Virus record (IMG/VR): IMGVR_UViG_3300042482_001138
Location: 62,001 to 126,000 of that record
Source of the DNA: a virus
DNA length: 64,000 nucleotides
Strand: one strand, 5' to 3'
Part shown: in pieces, positions 36,361-46,166 of the stretch
How the letters are laid out: each line of letters begins with the position of its first letter
How positions within the stretch are numbered: position 1 is the first letter of the stretch
Program-made: the position numbers and the translations under genes
Notes under the pieces: model-generated
Database searches by the model: none
What the model was told of the DNA's origin: nothing
Seen by the model: the letters and a program-made list of their open reading frames with translations, nothing else

Positions 36361-39300
36361 TGGCGGTAATAAAATATAAATGGCCACCTCAAACCGACAC
36401 AGGAGCGAGTACTTTTTCCGACGACTTGGTTGGTGTACAACTTGTTGCCGGTGGAGGTTTAACTAACGCTAATTTTGAATTCACAACGGGATTAACGGAA
36501 AAACAAAATAGGAAATTTAACATAGGTGCCTTTTCTAGTCCAATTAGTTTAGATGATTTGGACCTAAAAAGTGTTGAAGAATCAAAAGTTTTAATTGCAA
36601 AAAATTTACAGGTATACCCTAATTTTGATTTAAGTCAAATAACTAATTTTACTTTGTTCGGCTCGTTGACCAAAAGGATATCAACTTCAATAAGTAGAAT
36701 TATAAATTACTTTCCGGCGGGTATAGAAAGTTTGTCGCAAAATTTGAATTTCCAAACAGGACTTACCGCGGTAAATATGTATTACGATAAAGTTCTTGAT
36801 GAAACTTATTTAGAATTACCATTAAACAGAATCAGAAATCCTTTTGATATTGATTTTACTACTACAGCTACACGAAATTTTGAACTTAGCGAAATTGAAG
36901 TTTCACCCTTAAGAAATCTTACAGTGGAATATCTAAACTATTCAATATTTGTTAATAGTTCAGAATATAATGTAATATTCTTAGATCCTGTTGATGATAC
37001 TGATACTGTGTTAAAACTTTATGTCACTGGTAACCCATTCAGTGGATTATCAGCTACGACCTCTGACATAGTGTTAAGACCTAATACTTTTTATACGGAA
37101 AAATCTTTCAATGACTTTTTTGATGAGGTTGAAAAGTTTCTTCTTAATAGATTGATTCTACCTATTTACACTGCGACTTTTCAAGTACCACAAGAAAATG
37201 ATGATGGAACTTATTCTACAGTTAACCAAACAATAAGTTGGCCGTTGGACGGTTCATGGAACCTTGATATTAGAACAAATGATTTCGATAAGTATTTGAC
37301 AACATTGAATACAATTTGTGAAAATTTAGATTCGTACAACACAAATTTAATTTCAAGATTTTTGACCACAGGTGCATTAAAAGAATTTGATACAAGTGAT
37401 AGAAAAATAGAAAAAGTCTTACAAATTTACGGTAGAAGTTTTGATGAAGTTAGAAAATTTGTTATGTCCTTGGCAAATATGACATCAGTAAATTATAATA
37501 CTGGCAACGATATTCCATCACAACTTTTGAAAAACTTAGCAGAAACATTAGGATGGAAAACAAATATTTCTCCAATAAGTAATGAAGGTTTGTTGGATTC
37601 AATATTTGGTACTAATCAAGAAAGTAATTTTCCTGGATATTCAAGAGCACTTACACCTGATGAAATTAATTATCAATTCTATAAGAATTTAATACTAAAT
37701 GCGGCATATCTTTTTAAATCTAAAGGTACTAGAAGATCCATTGAAATTCTTTTGAGACTTGTTGGTGCGCCAGAAGCCCTAATAGATTTTAACGAATACA
37801 TATATATTGCTGATGAAAAAATAAACTTATCACAATTTGATAAACAATATTTAAACATTTCAAGTGGACTTTATGTTCAACAGACCCCTGTATTGGATCC
37901 AACGGATATCTTTTCTATCATGGGAGTTCAGTATACTGGGTTTACCTTACAAACGACTGTAAGTGGTGTATCTACAACTAGATTGGACTATCCTATGGAC
38001 AATCAAGGGTACCCAACGGCACCACAAGAAAATGATGGATACTTCTTTCAAATTGGTGGTGGATGGTTTGAATCAACACCTGATCATCACATGCCAGAAC
38101 AAGTAGTACCTACTAACCAAGTTTTTGTTGGGCAGAATCCTAATTATCAGACAGTTTTATTACCGTTTAATTACGGGCAAATATATTTGGATAGATACCG
38201 TAAGTTTCCATTTATGAGTGTTGGTTACGGATTAAACAAAACTATAGATAATAAAAAAAGTTGGACTATTGATAATGTTGGATTAAGAAAAAGTTCTGAC
38301 GGAGGGTTCAATGCTTATTATAGGGTTTATGATGAAAGATATGTTGTAAACGTAAAAAACGTAGATGTATTTCTCAATCCAGCCCAAGGGTTAGCTTACG
38401 ACGTTTGGTCTATGTCAAGAAGATACAATTACCCAATACCTAATGAAGGATTAGATTATGTAGAACCAACTTATTGTAATCCAAATCCAAATGGACCATA
38501 TCCAAATAGGGGTGGTATAGATTGGACAGAAATAAATCCTAAGCCAAAACAAAAAACATTTTTTGAGTTTGCCCAAACTTTTTGGAAGAACATGATTAAT
38601 GTAAGGAATAGACAATTTATTACCGATGGTAAAACCGGTGGTTACCCAACTTTACAATCAATTTATTGGAAATATTTAGAGTCTAATCAAACAATCAATA
38701 TACCTAATGATAATTTCACATATAGAACAATGATCGACTATGTGAATGGTTTAGGGGATTATTGGATTAAACTTGTGGGACAAATGATACCAGCAACAAC
38801 TTTATTAACATCTGGTGTGAGGTTAGAAAATTCCATATTTCATAGACAAAAATTTGTTTGGAGAAGGCAAATGGGATGTCAAATTATACCAGTACCTTGC
38901 AAACCTTGTTCTTTAATTGGTCAACTGTTTGCGGTAGATTGTCCAATACAATCGGCAACATGTCCTGTTTATCCTTGGGGATCTAACCCTTTAATTACAT
39001 CTTTTGCGGTTGTACTGAATCAACTTCTACAAAATAAAGGATTAGTACAACCTAATTGTGACCCAAATACATTGGAAAGTACTTGGTATGTAGACTTAGT
39101 TTTAAACGGGGATTTACTATCACACTATGAATTTTTCACGGGTTACGGAAATACAAGTCCTACAGCTAGTTATCCGTCAAACACGGTTTGGTTGTCGGCT
39201 TTACAGTCTGCTTTAAGTAATTTACAATCAGAAGGATTAGATTATGTTATCAACAGTGATGACACTGTCACAATATATAATAGTAACTGTATACCCCTAA

Positions 39301-39362
39301 GTGTTACCCAAAATTTTGAAATAAATGTTGGGATAAACTTTAATTTACTTTGTATTCAATGA
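36360..39362 (+). CDS. Large baseplate/tail protein with C-terminal fibre module
   Basis: 1000 aa. The first ~850 residues are a virion-type protein (VGVQLVAGGGLTNANFEF; LKEFDTSDRKIEKVLQIYGR; LFKSKGTRRSIEILLRLVGA), the latter two resembling wedge or tail proteins that encircle the hub. A Cys/Pro-rich hinge (IIPVPCKPCSLIGQLFAVDC) near residue 845 leads to a ~100-residue C-terminal domain. That domain (WLSALQSALSNLQSEGLDYV, TVTIYNSNC) recurs in the next gene. The stop TGA overlaps the next ATG (ATGA), so the fibre gene is translationally coupled to it, as expected for an attachment protein. Confidence 0.6.
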   Translation: MAVIKYKWPPQTDTGASTFSDDLVGVQLVAGGGLTNANFEFTTGLTEKQNRKFNIGAFSSPISLDDLDLKSVEESKVLIAKNLQVYPNFDLSQITNFTLFGSLTKRISTSISRIINYFPAGIESLSQNLNFQTGLTAVNMYYDKVLDETYLELPLNRIRNPFDIDFTTTATRNFELSEIEVSPLRNLTVEYLNYSIFVNSSEYNVIFLDPVDDTDTVLKLYVTGNPFSGLSATTSDIVLRPNTFYTEKSFNDFFDEVEKFLLNRLILPIYTATFQVPQENDDGTYSTVNQTISWPLDGSWNLDIRTNDFDKYLTTLNTICENLDSYNTNLISRFLTTGALKEFDTSDRKIEKVLQIYGRSFDEVRKFVMSLANMTSVNYNTGNDIPSQLLKNLAETLGWKTNISPISNEGLLDSIFGTNQESNFPGYSRALTPDEINYQFYKNLILNAAYLFKSKGTRRSIEILLRLVGAPEALIDFNEYIYIADEKINLSQFDKQYLNISSGLYVQQTPVLDPTDIFSIMGVQYTGFTLQTTVSGVSTTRLDYPMDNQGYPTAPQENDGYFFQIGGGWFESTPDHHMPEQVVPTNQVFVGQNPNYQTVLLPFNYGQIYLDRYRKFPFMSVGYGLNKTIDNKKSWTIDNVGLRKSSDGGFNAYYRVYDERYVVNVKNVDVFLNPAQGLAYDVWSMSRRYNYPIPNEGLDYVEPTYCNPNPNGPYPNRGGIDWTEINPKPKQKTFFEFAQTFWKNMINVRNRQFITDGKTGGYPTLQSIYWKYLESNQTINIPNDNFTYRTMIDYVNGLGDYWIKLVGQMIPATTLLTSGVRLENSIFHRQKFVWRRQMGCQIIPVPCKPCSLIGQLFAVDCPIQSATCPVYPWGSNPLITSFAVVLNQLLQNKGLVQPNCDPNTLESTWYVDLVLNGDLLSHYEFFTGYGNTSPTASYPSNTVWLSALQSALSNLQSEGLDYVINSDDTVTIYNSNCIPLSVTQNFEINVGINFNLLCIQ

Positions 39363-42121
39363 GTTGTGGTTCAATAAATATATTCAATTATTCAATTACG
39401 GGAGACTGTGAAAACACAGGATCTGGAGGTGTATCCTTTTCAATAAATGGGGGATCTCCAAACTATACAGTAACTGAATATTCATCAACAGGATTATTAC
39501 CTACATCGGCAGATACCACATCATATTTTTTTGTAGGTCTTACCGCAGGAACGTATGTTATTGAAATAGTTGACAGTTGTTTAGAAGAACCACTTATTTC
39601 ACAATTTGTAGAATTCACTATTTCTTCGGGAAGTTGTATTTCTATCCAAAGTCAGGGAACAACGTGTGGACTAAACAATGGTTCTATAACGGCATCGACA
39701 ACTAATATATATGGAACAGGATATTATTATTTATATGAAATTAATGATGGATACATAACAAGTGGTACCAACTTTAGTAATATTTTTAATAACCTGACAC
39801 CTGGTTTTTATTATGTTATTGGAGATGATGGTGGTGGATGTACCGGTCGTAGTGAAACTTGTCTAATAAAAGAAACAAACTCGTTGGACTTTGGTTTATA
39901 TATCGTAAATGATGCTAGTTGTGTGCCAATAGATGGAACCGGAAAAATATTTGTAACAGGTACAACAGGAACTCCACCTTATACATACAATTGGACACCG
40001 AATGTTGGACCCCAAACAGGTCCAATTGTTACTGGTCTTACCGCAGGAACCTATTCTGTAACAGTAACCGATAATTTGGGATGCTCAAAAACACAAAGTG
40101 TTTTGTTGACAGATGTGCCAAATTTAGGTATTGCCGCTATGTTAACAACAAGTCAACCATCTTGTTTTTCAAATGACGGAGTGGTTGATGTTATTGTTTC
40201 TGGTGGAACAGCACCTTATTATTTTTCAGGATCAAACGGAGAAGTTGTTATACAATATAGTAATACATATACCTTTACGGGACTATCAAATGGTGTCTTC
40301 ACAATTTCAGTCACAGACGCGGGTCTTTGTAATGTAACATCATCAGTTTCCTTGATTACACCAAATGGTTTCATTGTAACATCTATGGTTGTTACAAATT
40401 CGAATTGTAATCAAACCGATGGCTCAGTTCATATTGAACTCAATAATGGTCTGGCTCCAGGTAACTATCAGTACACACTCTATGATTATAATAGTAATCA
40501 AACAGTTATAACCACAACTTCTATTTGTGATTTTACCGGATTAGAAAGTGGAAGCTATACAATAACAATACAAGATGTACCCAACAATTCAGGATGTATT
40601 TATACAGGTTATTTTTCTGTTGTAAATCAAAATAAGTTCGAAATAAGTGTAAGTAATACTGACACAACTTGTGGATTGAATAATGGTGTTGCAATTATTA
40701 CCGCAACCACAGGAGGAACATTACCTCTAAACTATACATTGTCGGGTGGTACACCTGTTACGACTACAACACAATTAACGAACGTATTTAACAATCTAAG
40801 TCCTGGTTTTTATCAAATAACAGTAACAGATTCTGCGGTACCATCATGTTCACAAACTGAATTATTTTATGTTGCTCCGTCACAGAACGTTAATATAAAT
40901 TTAATTGGTGTCCCACCAGTAATAGGTAATGATGGTGAAATATTCCTTAATATTACAAGTGGTAATCCTCCATTTACAATTACGTGGAGTCCAAATGTTG
41001 GATCACAAACAGGACTACATTTAACAGGTTTGTCAAATGGTAGTTATAGTGTTTTGGTTACAGATAGTGACGGATGTATTTCATCGGACATAATATCATT
41101 ACAAGGCACTGAATTAGTTACAACTTACGCGTCTTTTAATTTGTGTACCGATGATTTCATAGACACAAAAACATATGGAAAAAGAGGAGTTCTTCAAATG
41201 ATGAACGAAGGATTTTTCGATCTTACAACAGGTGATACTGGTTGTGAAATAGTAGAAGCCTACTTTACAACCCAAGTCGAAATTGATGGTGTTGTAAAAG
41301 AAGATTTATTTTTAACTTACACGGGAACACCTTTTCCACAATACGCAGACATTTTATGGATAGAAAGTCTTAGAACCACACTTAAAGAATTTGACGAAGT
41401 AGGAGATGTGATTATTGATTTGGCAACAAATAAAATAACTATAACAAACAAATGTAACACAAAAATAAAGGACTGTGATATTGTAACTTTTAACGACTTT
41501 AGTGATACTAATGTCAAAATAAATTTGTTGGTTGAATATCTAATAAATTGTCAAACTTGTGGTAAAGCGCCTGATTGTATAGGATTCTATGCTGATATGT
41601 CAATTGTAAGTGGTGATTGTAGTGGTTTCAGTGCAAATATGAATTTAGTGGGACCAACACCAACACCGTCAGTAACACCAACACCAACAATTACTCCTAC
41701 ACCTACAATCACACCTACAGTAACTCCGACAATTACACCAACACCTACTATACCAGCAACTGGTTGTACCTGTTTCATATTAGAATCAAACGCCGATCTG
41801 GCGATTTTTGAATATACTAAATGTGGGGAGTCTACACCAAGTACAATTCCTATTTTGTTTGGTACGGGATACACTTGTTCATCAACTACCCCTATTTTAA
41901 TTAGTGGTATGGGATCGGTATTGGGTTCATCGGGTTCATGTATAGTTTATGAATGGGAAATCACCTTTAGCGGTGGTGGATCATACACTACATATAATTG
42001 TGGTTCATCAAATGAAACTTCCGTTTTAAGTGGAGGTACTTTCACGGTTTGTTCGACTATAACACCAACAAGTTCATCACCAAATTTTGTGTCAGCAGTA
42101 AATATTGGAATATGTCCTTAA
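39359..42121 (+). CDS. Tail fibre/adhesin with SprB-like repeats
   Basis: 920 aa from the ATG at 39359; an upstream TTG at 39350 is unlikely because ATGA coupling to the previous stop is standard. Several units match the SprB-like repeat of Bacteroidota surface adhesins: TPPYTYNWTPNVGPQTG then AGTYSVTVTDNLGC (residues ~200-250), APYYFSGS then NGVFTISVTDAGLC (~280-330), and PPFTITWSPNVGSQTG then NGSYSVLVTDSDGC (~535-585), with diverged copies between. A ~100-residue module shared with the preceding gene follows, then a Pro-Thr linker and a Cys-containing C-terminal domain. It probably binds the host surface. Confidence 0.7.
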   Translation: MSCGSINIFNYSITGDCENTGSGGVSFSINGGSPNYTVTEYSSTGLLPTSADTTSYFFVGLTAGTYVIEIVDSCLEEPLISQFVEFTISSGSCISIQSQGTTCGLNNGSITASTTNIYGTGYYYLYEINDGYITSGTNFSNIFNNLTPGFYYVIGDDGGGCTGRSETCLIKETNSLDFGLYIVNDASCVPIDGTGKIFVTGTTGTPPYTYNWTPNVGPQTGPIVTGLTAGTYSVTVTDNLGCSKTQSVLLTDVPNLGIAAMLTTSQPSCFSNDGVVDVIVSGGTAPYYFSGSNGEVVIQYSNTYTFTGLSNGVFTISVTDAGLCNVTSSVSLITPNGFIVTSMVVTNSNCNQTDGSVHIELNNGLAPGNYQYTLYDYNSNQTVITTTSICDFTGLESGSYTITIQDVPNNSGCIYTGYFSVVNQNKFEISVSNTDTTCGLNNGVAIITATTGGTLPLNYTLSGGTPVTTTTQLTNVFNNLSPGFYQITVTDSAVPSCSQTELFYVAPSQNVNINLIGVPPVIGNDGEIFLNITSGNPPFTITWSPNVGSQTGLHLTGLSNGSYSVLVTDSDGCISSDIISLQGTELVTTYASFNLCTDDFIDTKTYGKRGVLQMMNEGFFDLTTGDTGCEIVEAYFTTQVEIDGVVKEDLFLTYTGTPFPQYADILWIESLRTTLKEFDEVGDVIIDLATNKITITNKCNTKIKDCDIVTFNDFSDTNVKINLLVEYLINCQTCGKAPDCIGFYADMSIVSGDCSGFSANMNLVGPTPTPSVTPTPTITPTPTITPTVTPTITPTPTIPATGCTCFILESNADLAIFEYTKCGESTPSTIPILFGTGYTCSSTTPILISGMGSVLGSSGSCIVYEWEITFSGGGSYTTYNCGSSNETSVLSGGTFTVCSTITPTSSSPNFVSAVNIGICP
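41652..41757 (+). repeat. Pro-Thr linker repeat in fibre gene
   Basis: Repeated ACACC/ACTCC triplet pairs encode a TPTPTxTPT linker of about 33 residues joining the shared module to the C-terminal domain. Confidence 0.85.
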
Positions 42122-42150
42122 ATAAAATAAAAATATAATATATATAGAAT

Positions 42151-44331
42151 ATGGCACTTCAAGTAACAATTACAAATATAAATTCAGTAACATACCCTGT
42201 TGATGTATATGTTTGTACAGATTGTCCAGATACAAGTTGTACTTTAGTTGACACAATTTTTTCTGTACCATCAACAATAAACATACCCGCACCCTATAGC
42301 GGTTCATCTTCTTTTTCTGTTAGAATTGTAGATAGTGCCAATTGTGAATATTGTCAAACTTTTGGAAATACAACAACAACTACAACAACCATAAATCCAT
42401 TGTGTTTAAGTTGTGATATTGGTTTTGATTTTTACGATACTAACCCAATATCCGAAATTTCAGTTGGAGAAGTTACAGGAAGTTGTGATACAAATATTAC
42501 TGATTACGTTATAAATTGGTATGGACCGGGTATTGGAAGTAGTACAGTTGCGTTTACTTCGGGTATAGGTAATTCATATAGTGGTGACTATACATATACA
42601 CATCCGCTTACAGGATCATCGTCAGTTCCTGTTGTTGCAGGAGTCTACACACCAATAATACAAAAAATCAAATTGAATGGTATTGAGTACACGGACTTAA
42701 ATTGTTTCCAATCAACTACAGTTGATGTTGATGCATTAACATGTATTAATGGACCTGGAACTAATTTGCCACAATATTCCCATTTGTTAAGTTTTAGTGC
42801 TGTTACAAATTTGAATCCACCACCGGTAAATGTGACTTACGCATTGGATCCTTTGAAACCATATTTTGCAATTAGATTCGATACTGAATTAGTTTATGAC
42901 AGTTTGAAAATTACATTGAATGCTGCGGCATATACAGACCCAATTATTTTAGAATATTTTACCGCGGGTCAGTCTTTAGGTGGATCAGATCTTAATTTAA
43001 ATACAACACCAAAAAAATTCCAACATTCCTTTAGTCTACCATTTGTGGCGAAAGTACTTACACTAACAGGGTTTACAATAAATACTGGTGATTATATTGA
43101 TATAGAAGTTACCCCCAACCCAACAAACAATAACACAAATTGGAAACTTTATTGTGAATGTTTAGAAAATTTTGATTGTTCTTTGTGTGACGACACAAAT
43201 AACACAACACCATTTAAAATAATTGAATCTTCTATAACCCAAGGTGCTGCCAGCCCATGTGACATTATAAGTATGACTTTCCAAGTAAGTGCTTGTACAT
43301 CAAGTGATTTTTTAAGATATATGTTAAATACTGGTGGTACTTTTTCTAATATTAATTATATTGATAATTTTTACCAAGGTATAGTGACCCAATATTTCAC
43401 AAATATGAGCTCCACACCTCAGATTCAGTGTGTAAATGGTGGGTACTACTTAACGCCACAATGTGATACACCAAGCAATTCTACAATTACTTATAGCAAA
43501 AATGTACCAGGAGCCGAAGGACAGATAACCATGACCTTCACTGATTTTACAGATTTTCAAGTATATAATAATGGATGGAATAACTTACTTTTTAGTTATT
43601 CGGGGAATCCTACAGATTGTACCGATATTGAATACTACAGATATTTTTGGTTAACAATCCCACTAGCAAGTGGAAATGATAATTGTGGTGACACTACAGG
43701 TTACGAAACTTATTTTATTCACCCATCATCAACATTCACAACTGGTGGAACAGGTCCATGGACAATAACAATTGATATGGCTACCATAACTGACTGTATT
43801 ACATTTACTAGTTGTGATCTAAATTGTAATACTGAAGTTTTGACAACTTTAAGTAATGTAAATAATTCATCAACAGGAACAACTAATAATATTTCAATAA
43901 CTTCAAACACAGGATCAAGATTAGTAACTCCGTGGCATTCCGTAACACTTATAGATTCAGGGTCAACCACTTTTTCATCAAGTACAGTTACAAACCAAAT
44001 GTGGATACCAAAATATATTAATGAAACAGTACCTTACTCTGGAAATCCTCTCACCATAATTCCTAATCTTTCAGGGAAGACATGCGATTTCAATAATTGG
44101 ACATATAATTCTGCAAATCCATCAATTAACAACGGTTTTTATGTGCAATTCGGGTTTTGGTACGAAGTTAGAAGGACAAACCCATTGAATGTTGCGGATT
44201 TCGAAATATGGACAACAAATTTAACAAATGGAACATATACTGGTTATCCTGGTCAACCTACCGCATTATTTAAAATATATGAATTTGTAGGTGGGGTTCC
44301 TAATGTGATTGATCCAAACTTTTTTGTTTAA
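42151..44331 (+). CDS. Fibre/adhesin with N-terminal VCTDC module and poly-Thr linker
   Basis: 726 aa. Residues 1-72 form a small Cys-containing beta module (VTITNINSVTYPVDVYVCTD, TLVDTIFSVPSTINIPAPYS, VRIVDSANC) that recurs in the next gene and on the minus strand at 54656-54871. A poly-Thr linker (about residues 74-80) separates it from a large Ser/Thr/Asn-rich beta region containing more Cys pairs (CLSCD, CECLENFDCSLCDD). The C-terminus ends IYEFVGGVPNVIDPNFFV. No catalytic motif seen. Role as a receptor-binding protein is inferred from composition and location. Confidence 0.6.
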   Translation: MALQVTITNINSVTYPVDVYVCTDCPDTSCTLVDTIFSVPSTINIPAPYSGSSSFSVRIVDSANCEYCQTFGNTTTTTTTINPLCLSCDIGFDFYDTNPISEISVGEVTGSCDTNITDYVINWYGPGIGSSTVAFTSGIGNSYSGDYTYTHPLTGSSSVPVVAGVYTPIIQKIKLNGIEYTDLNCFQSTTVDVDALTCINGPGTNLPQYSHLLSFSAVTNLNPPPVNVTYALDPLKPYFAIRFDTELVYDSLKITLNAAAYTDPIILEYFTAGQSLGGSDLNLNTTPKKFQHSFSLPFVAKVLTLTGFTINTGDYIDIEVTPNPTNNNTNWKLYCECLENFDCSLCDDTNNTTPFKIIESSITQGAASPCDIISMTFQVSACTSSDFLRYMLNTGGTFSNINYIDNFYQGIVTQYFTNMSSTPQIQCVNGGYYLTPQCDTPSNSTITYSKNVPGAEGQITMTFTDFTDFQVYNNGWNNLLFSYSGNPTDCTDIEYYRYFWLTIPLASGNDNCGDTTGYETYFIHPSSTFTTGGTGPWTITIDMATITDCITFTSCDLNCNTEVLTTLSNVNNSSTGTTNNISITSNTGSRLVTPWHSVTLIDSGSTTFSSSTVTNQMWIPKYINETVPYSGNPLTIIPNLSGKTCDFNNWTYNSANPSINNGFYVQFGFWYEVRRTNPLNVADFEIWTTNLTNGTYTGYPGQPTALFKIYEFVGGVPNVIDPNFFV

Positions 44332-44332
44332 T

Positions 44333-44641
44333 ATGGGACAAATTCAAATTACTAGCACAAGTTTTACATCATTACCATATAATGTTTATGTTTGTGATGT
44401 TTATGGAAATCAATGTGTTTTAGTTGCAAATATTGTTACATCACAACCACCAACAATAGTAATTAATGTTCCTATACAATTTAACAACGCACCCGCAATT
44501 GGAATAAAGATAATTGATTCTTTGGGATGTGAAATTTTTAAAATTTTAGATTGTTCACCTGATGGCTTTAATCAAAAACAATTTCAGGATGGGTATTTCT
44601 TTTATTTTATGGATAATGATTCTTACGATTTCCAAAACTAA
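44333..44641 (+). CDS. Single-module fibre accessory protein
   Basis: 102 aa, essentially a free copy of the module seen at the N-terminus of the preceding gene (QITSTSFTSLPYNVYVCDVY, then QCVLVANIV, then IGIKIIDSLGCEIF), with a ~30-residue Asn/Phe/Tyr tail. I use the ATG at 44333, one base after the preceding stop; the in-frame TTG at 44309 lies inside the upstream gene. It could be an adaptor or a competitor for the same docking site. Confidence 0.6.
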   Translation: MGQIQITSTSFTSLPYNVYVCDVYGNQCVLVANIVTSQPPTIVINVPIQFNNAPAIGIKIIDSLGCEIFKILDCSPDGFNQKQFQDGYFFYFMDNDSYDFQN

Positions 44642-44643
44642 AA

Positions 44644-44650
44644 TATTTAT
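44644..44650 (+). promoter_or_regulatory. TATTTAT element, candidate late promoter
   Basis: TATTTAT lies 14 bases before the ATG at 44665, with an A-rich tract after it. Confidence 0.5.
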
Positions 44651-44664
44651 AAGAAAAAAAATTA

Positions 44665-46131
44665 ATGTCATTTTTAACAGATAGAAATTTTGCTTCAGGT
44701 GTTTCGGTTAATGATTTAATTCACATTGTTATAACAGGTGATACATCACAAAATCCTGCCGGATCATCATATAAAACTACTTTGGGTGATGTAATTTCTT
44801 TAGTGACAGGAATTACAGGAAATTATTTACCAATAAGTGGTGGTACAGTTACGGGCACAACTTTCTTTATCAGTGGTTTATCGGCCAACACTTTTTCGGC
44901 ATCAACTATTGGTTCATCAGGTAGTTGTGTAGACGATTTGTATGTTTCGAATATACATTCATGTTCGCCTTTGAATATAAATCCATTTGACGAAGGTGAA
45001 GTTCTGTTTGGGTCCAATAAACAAATTTTTGTTGACTTAGTTGGTAAAAAAGTTGGATTCAATATGACCCCAACATATAATATTGATGCGATGGGAACTA
45101 CTAATGGTAGATTTTTCTTTAGAGGTGCGTCCCTTCCAAGTATAAACATTTCTGGTACAAGTAACTCCTACGTATCCACAAACACTGTGGCAGGAAATGT
45201 TGGGTTATTGTCTGTTGCTTTTGGGGAATCATACCCATCTAACCTTTATGGTGTTGTATCGGGAAATACTTTACTAACAAACACAAATGAATCAAATGAT
45301 ATGGTTATTTTAACCAATCAAAGTTCAACTAATGATAAAAATATAAAGTTTTTTGCTGGAAAATCTGCGGATACAAAACCTGATATTATTATTTTGGGTT
45401 CAGGATCAGGATTAAAAAGAGGGTATGTTGGTGTTGGATTAAATAATCCCCAGGAACACTTACATGTTGATGGAAATTCTATAATCAACCAAGGATTAAC
45501 CGCGGCAACATTTAATATTTCAACAGCACCTAATATAGATACAAATGTACCTACAGAATATCTAACAAGAGATGCTTCGACCGGTGAAGTTAAAATCAAA
45601 CAAATTCCAGGACCAACCGTTTTCGGTTTATTTGCACAAACAGGAAACAGTGTGGTTATCAGCGGTACCACAGTTGAATCTACTTTAATTGATGGAGGTG
45701 TTGGAACTTTATCTGTTCCGGCAAATGGTTTTTCTATTGGGGATAGTTTTAGAGCGGACTTTGGTGGTTTAATGAGTGTAAAACCTGGTGGTGATACTTT
45801 AAGAATTAGAATAAAAACTGGTAGTGTTATTTTAGGTGATACTGGAGTTTTAAGTATACCGGCAGTAACAAACGATGTTTGGCTTTTAAATATAAATTTT
45901 ACGGTAAGAAAACTTGGGGGACCAACGTTTGCTTCAATTGTAAGTTTAGGAAATCTACATGTAATAAAAGCCGCAAGTACAACACCAACAAGTTTTGCCT
46001 TTAACACTGTTAACTCATCAACTTTTGATACAACAATATCAAATACACTTGACGTTACCGCCGAATGGGGAAGCAATAGTACTAATAACAAAATATATTC
46101 TGATATTTTTGTTCTAAATAAAATATATTAA
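44665..46131 (+). CDS. Tail fibre protein
   Basis: 488 aa. The N-terminal ~60 residues include YLPISGGTVTGTTFFISG, the L-P-x-S-G-G-T-[VM]-T-G motif common in phage fibre shafts. A shaft of short Gly/Ser/Thr-rich strands follows, with a Cys-containing turn (GSSGSCVDDLYV). NPQEHLHVDGNSIINQG marks a repeat seen in trimeric fibres. The last ~170 residues (GTVFG-like start, then SIGDSFRADFGGLMSVKPGG, LRIRIKTGSVILGDTG) look like a globular tip that would contact the receptor. It is transcribed from its own TATTTAT element. Confidence 0.75.
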   Translation: MSFLTDRNFASGVSVNDLIHIVITGDTSQNPAGSSYKTTLGDVISLVTGITGNYLPISGGTVTGTTFFISGLSANTFSASTIGSSGSCVDDLYVSNIHSCSPLNINPFDEGEVLFGSNKQIFVDLVGKKVGFNMTPTYNIDAMGTTNGRFFFRGASLPSINISGTSNSYVSTNTVAGNVGLLSVAFGESYPSNLYGVVSGNTLLTNTNESNDMVILTNQSSTNDKNIKFFAGKSADTKPDIIILGSGSGLKRGYVGVGLNNPQEHLHVDGNSIINQGLTAATFNISTAPNIDTNVPTEYLTRDASTGEVKIKQIPGPTVFGLFAQTGNSVVISGTTVESTLIDGGVGTLSVPANGFSIGDSFRADFGGLMSVKPGGDTLRIRIKTGSVILGDTGVLSIPAVTNDVWLLNINFTVRKLGGPTFASIVSLGNLHVIKAASTTPTSFAFNTVNSSTFDTTISNTLDVTAEWGSNSTNNKIYSDIFVLNKIY

Positions 46132-46166
46132 ATTCACTTTGTCTATTTTGACAATATATTTTCAAT

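Noticed and set aside
39350-39358. TTG at 39350 as start of the SprB-repeat fibre
   Set aside because: The ATG at 39359 overlaps the preceding stop as ATGA, the usual coupling in this genome.
45318-46091. Minus-strand open frame of 257 aa opposite the fibre gene at 44665
   Set aside because: Entirely within a well-supported fibre gene with its own promoter; no start signal and Pro/Val/Leu-rich shadow composition.
46140-46155. Short TTGTC/GACAA hairpin before the glycosyltransferase-like gene
   Set aside because: Only five base pairs with no clear T run; could be chance.
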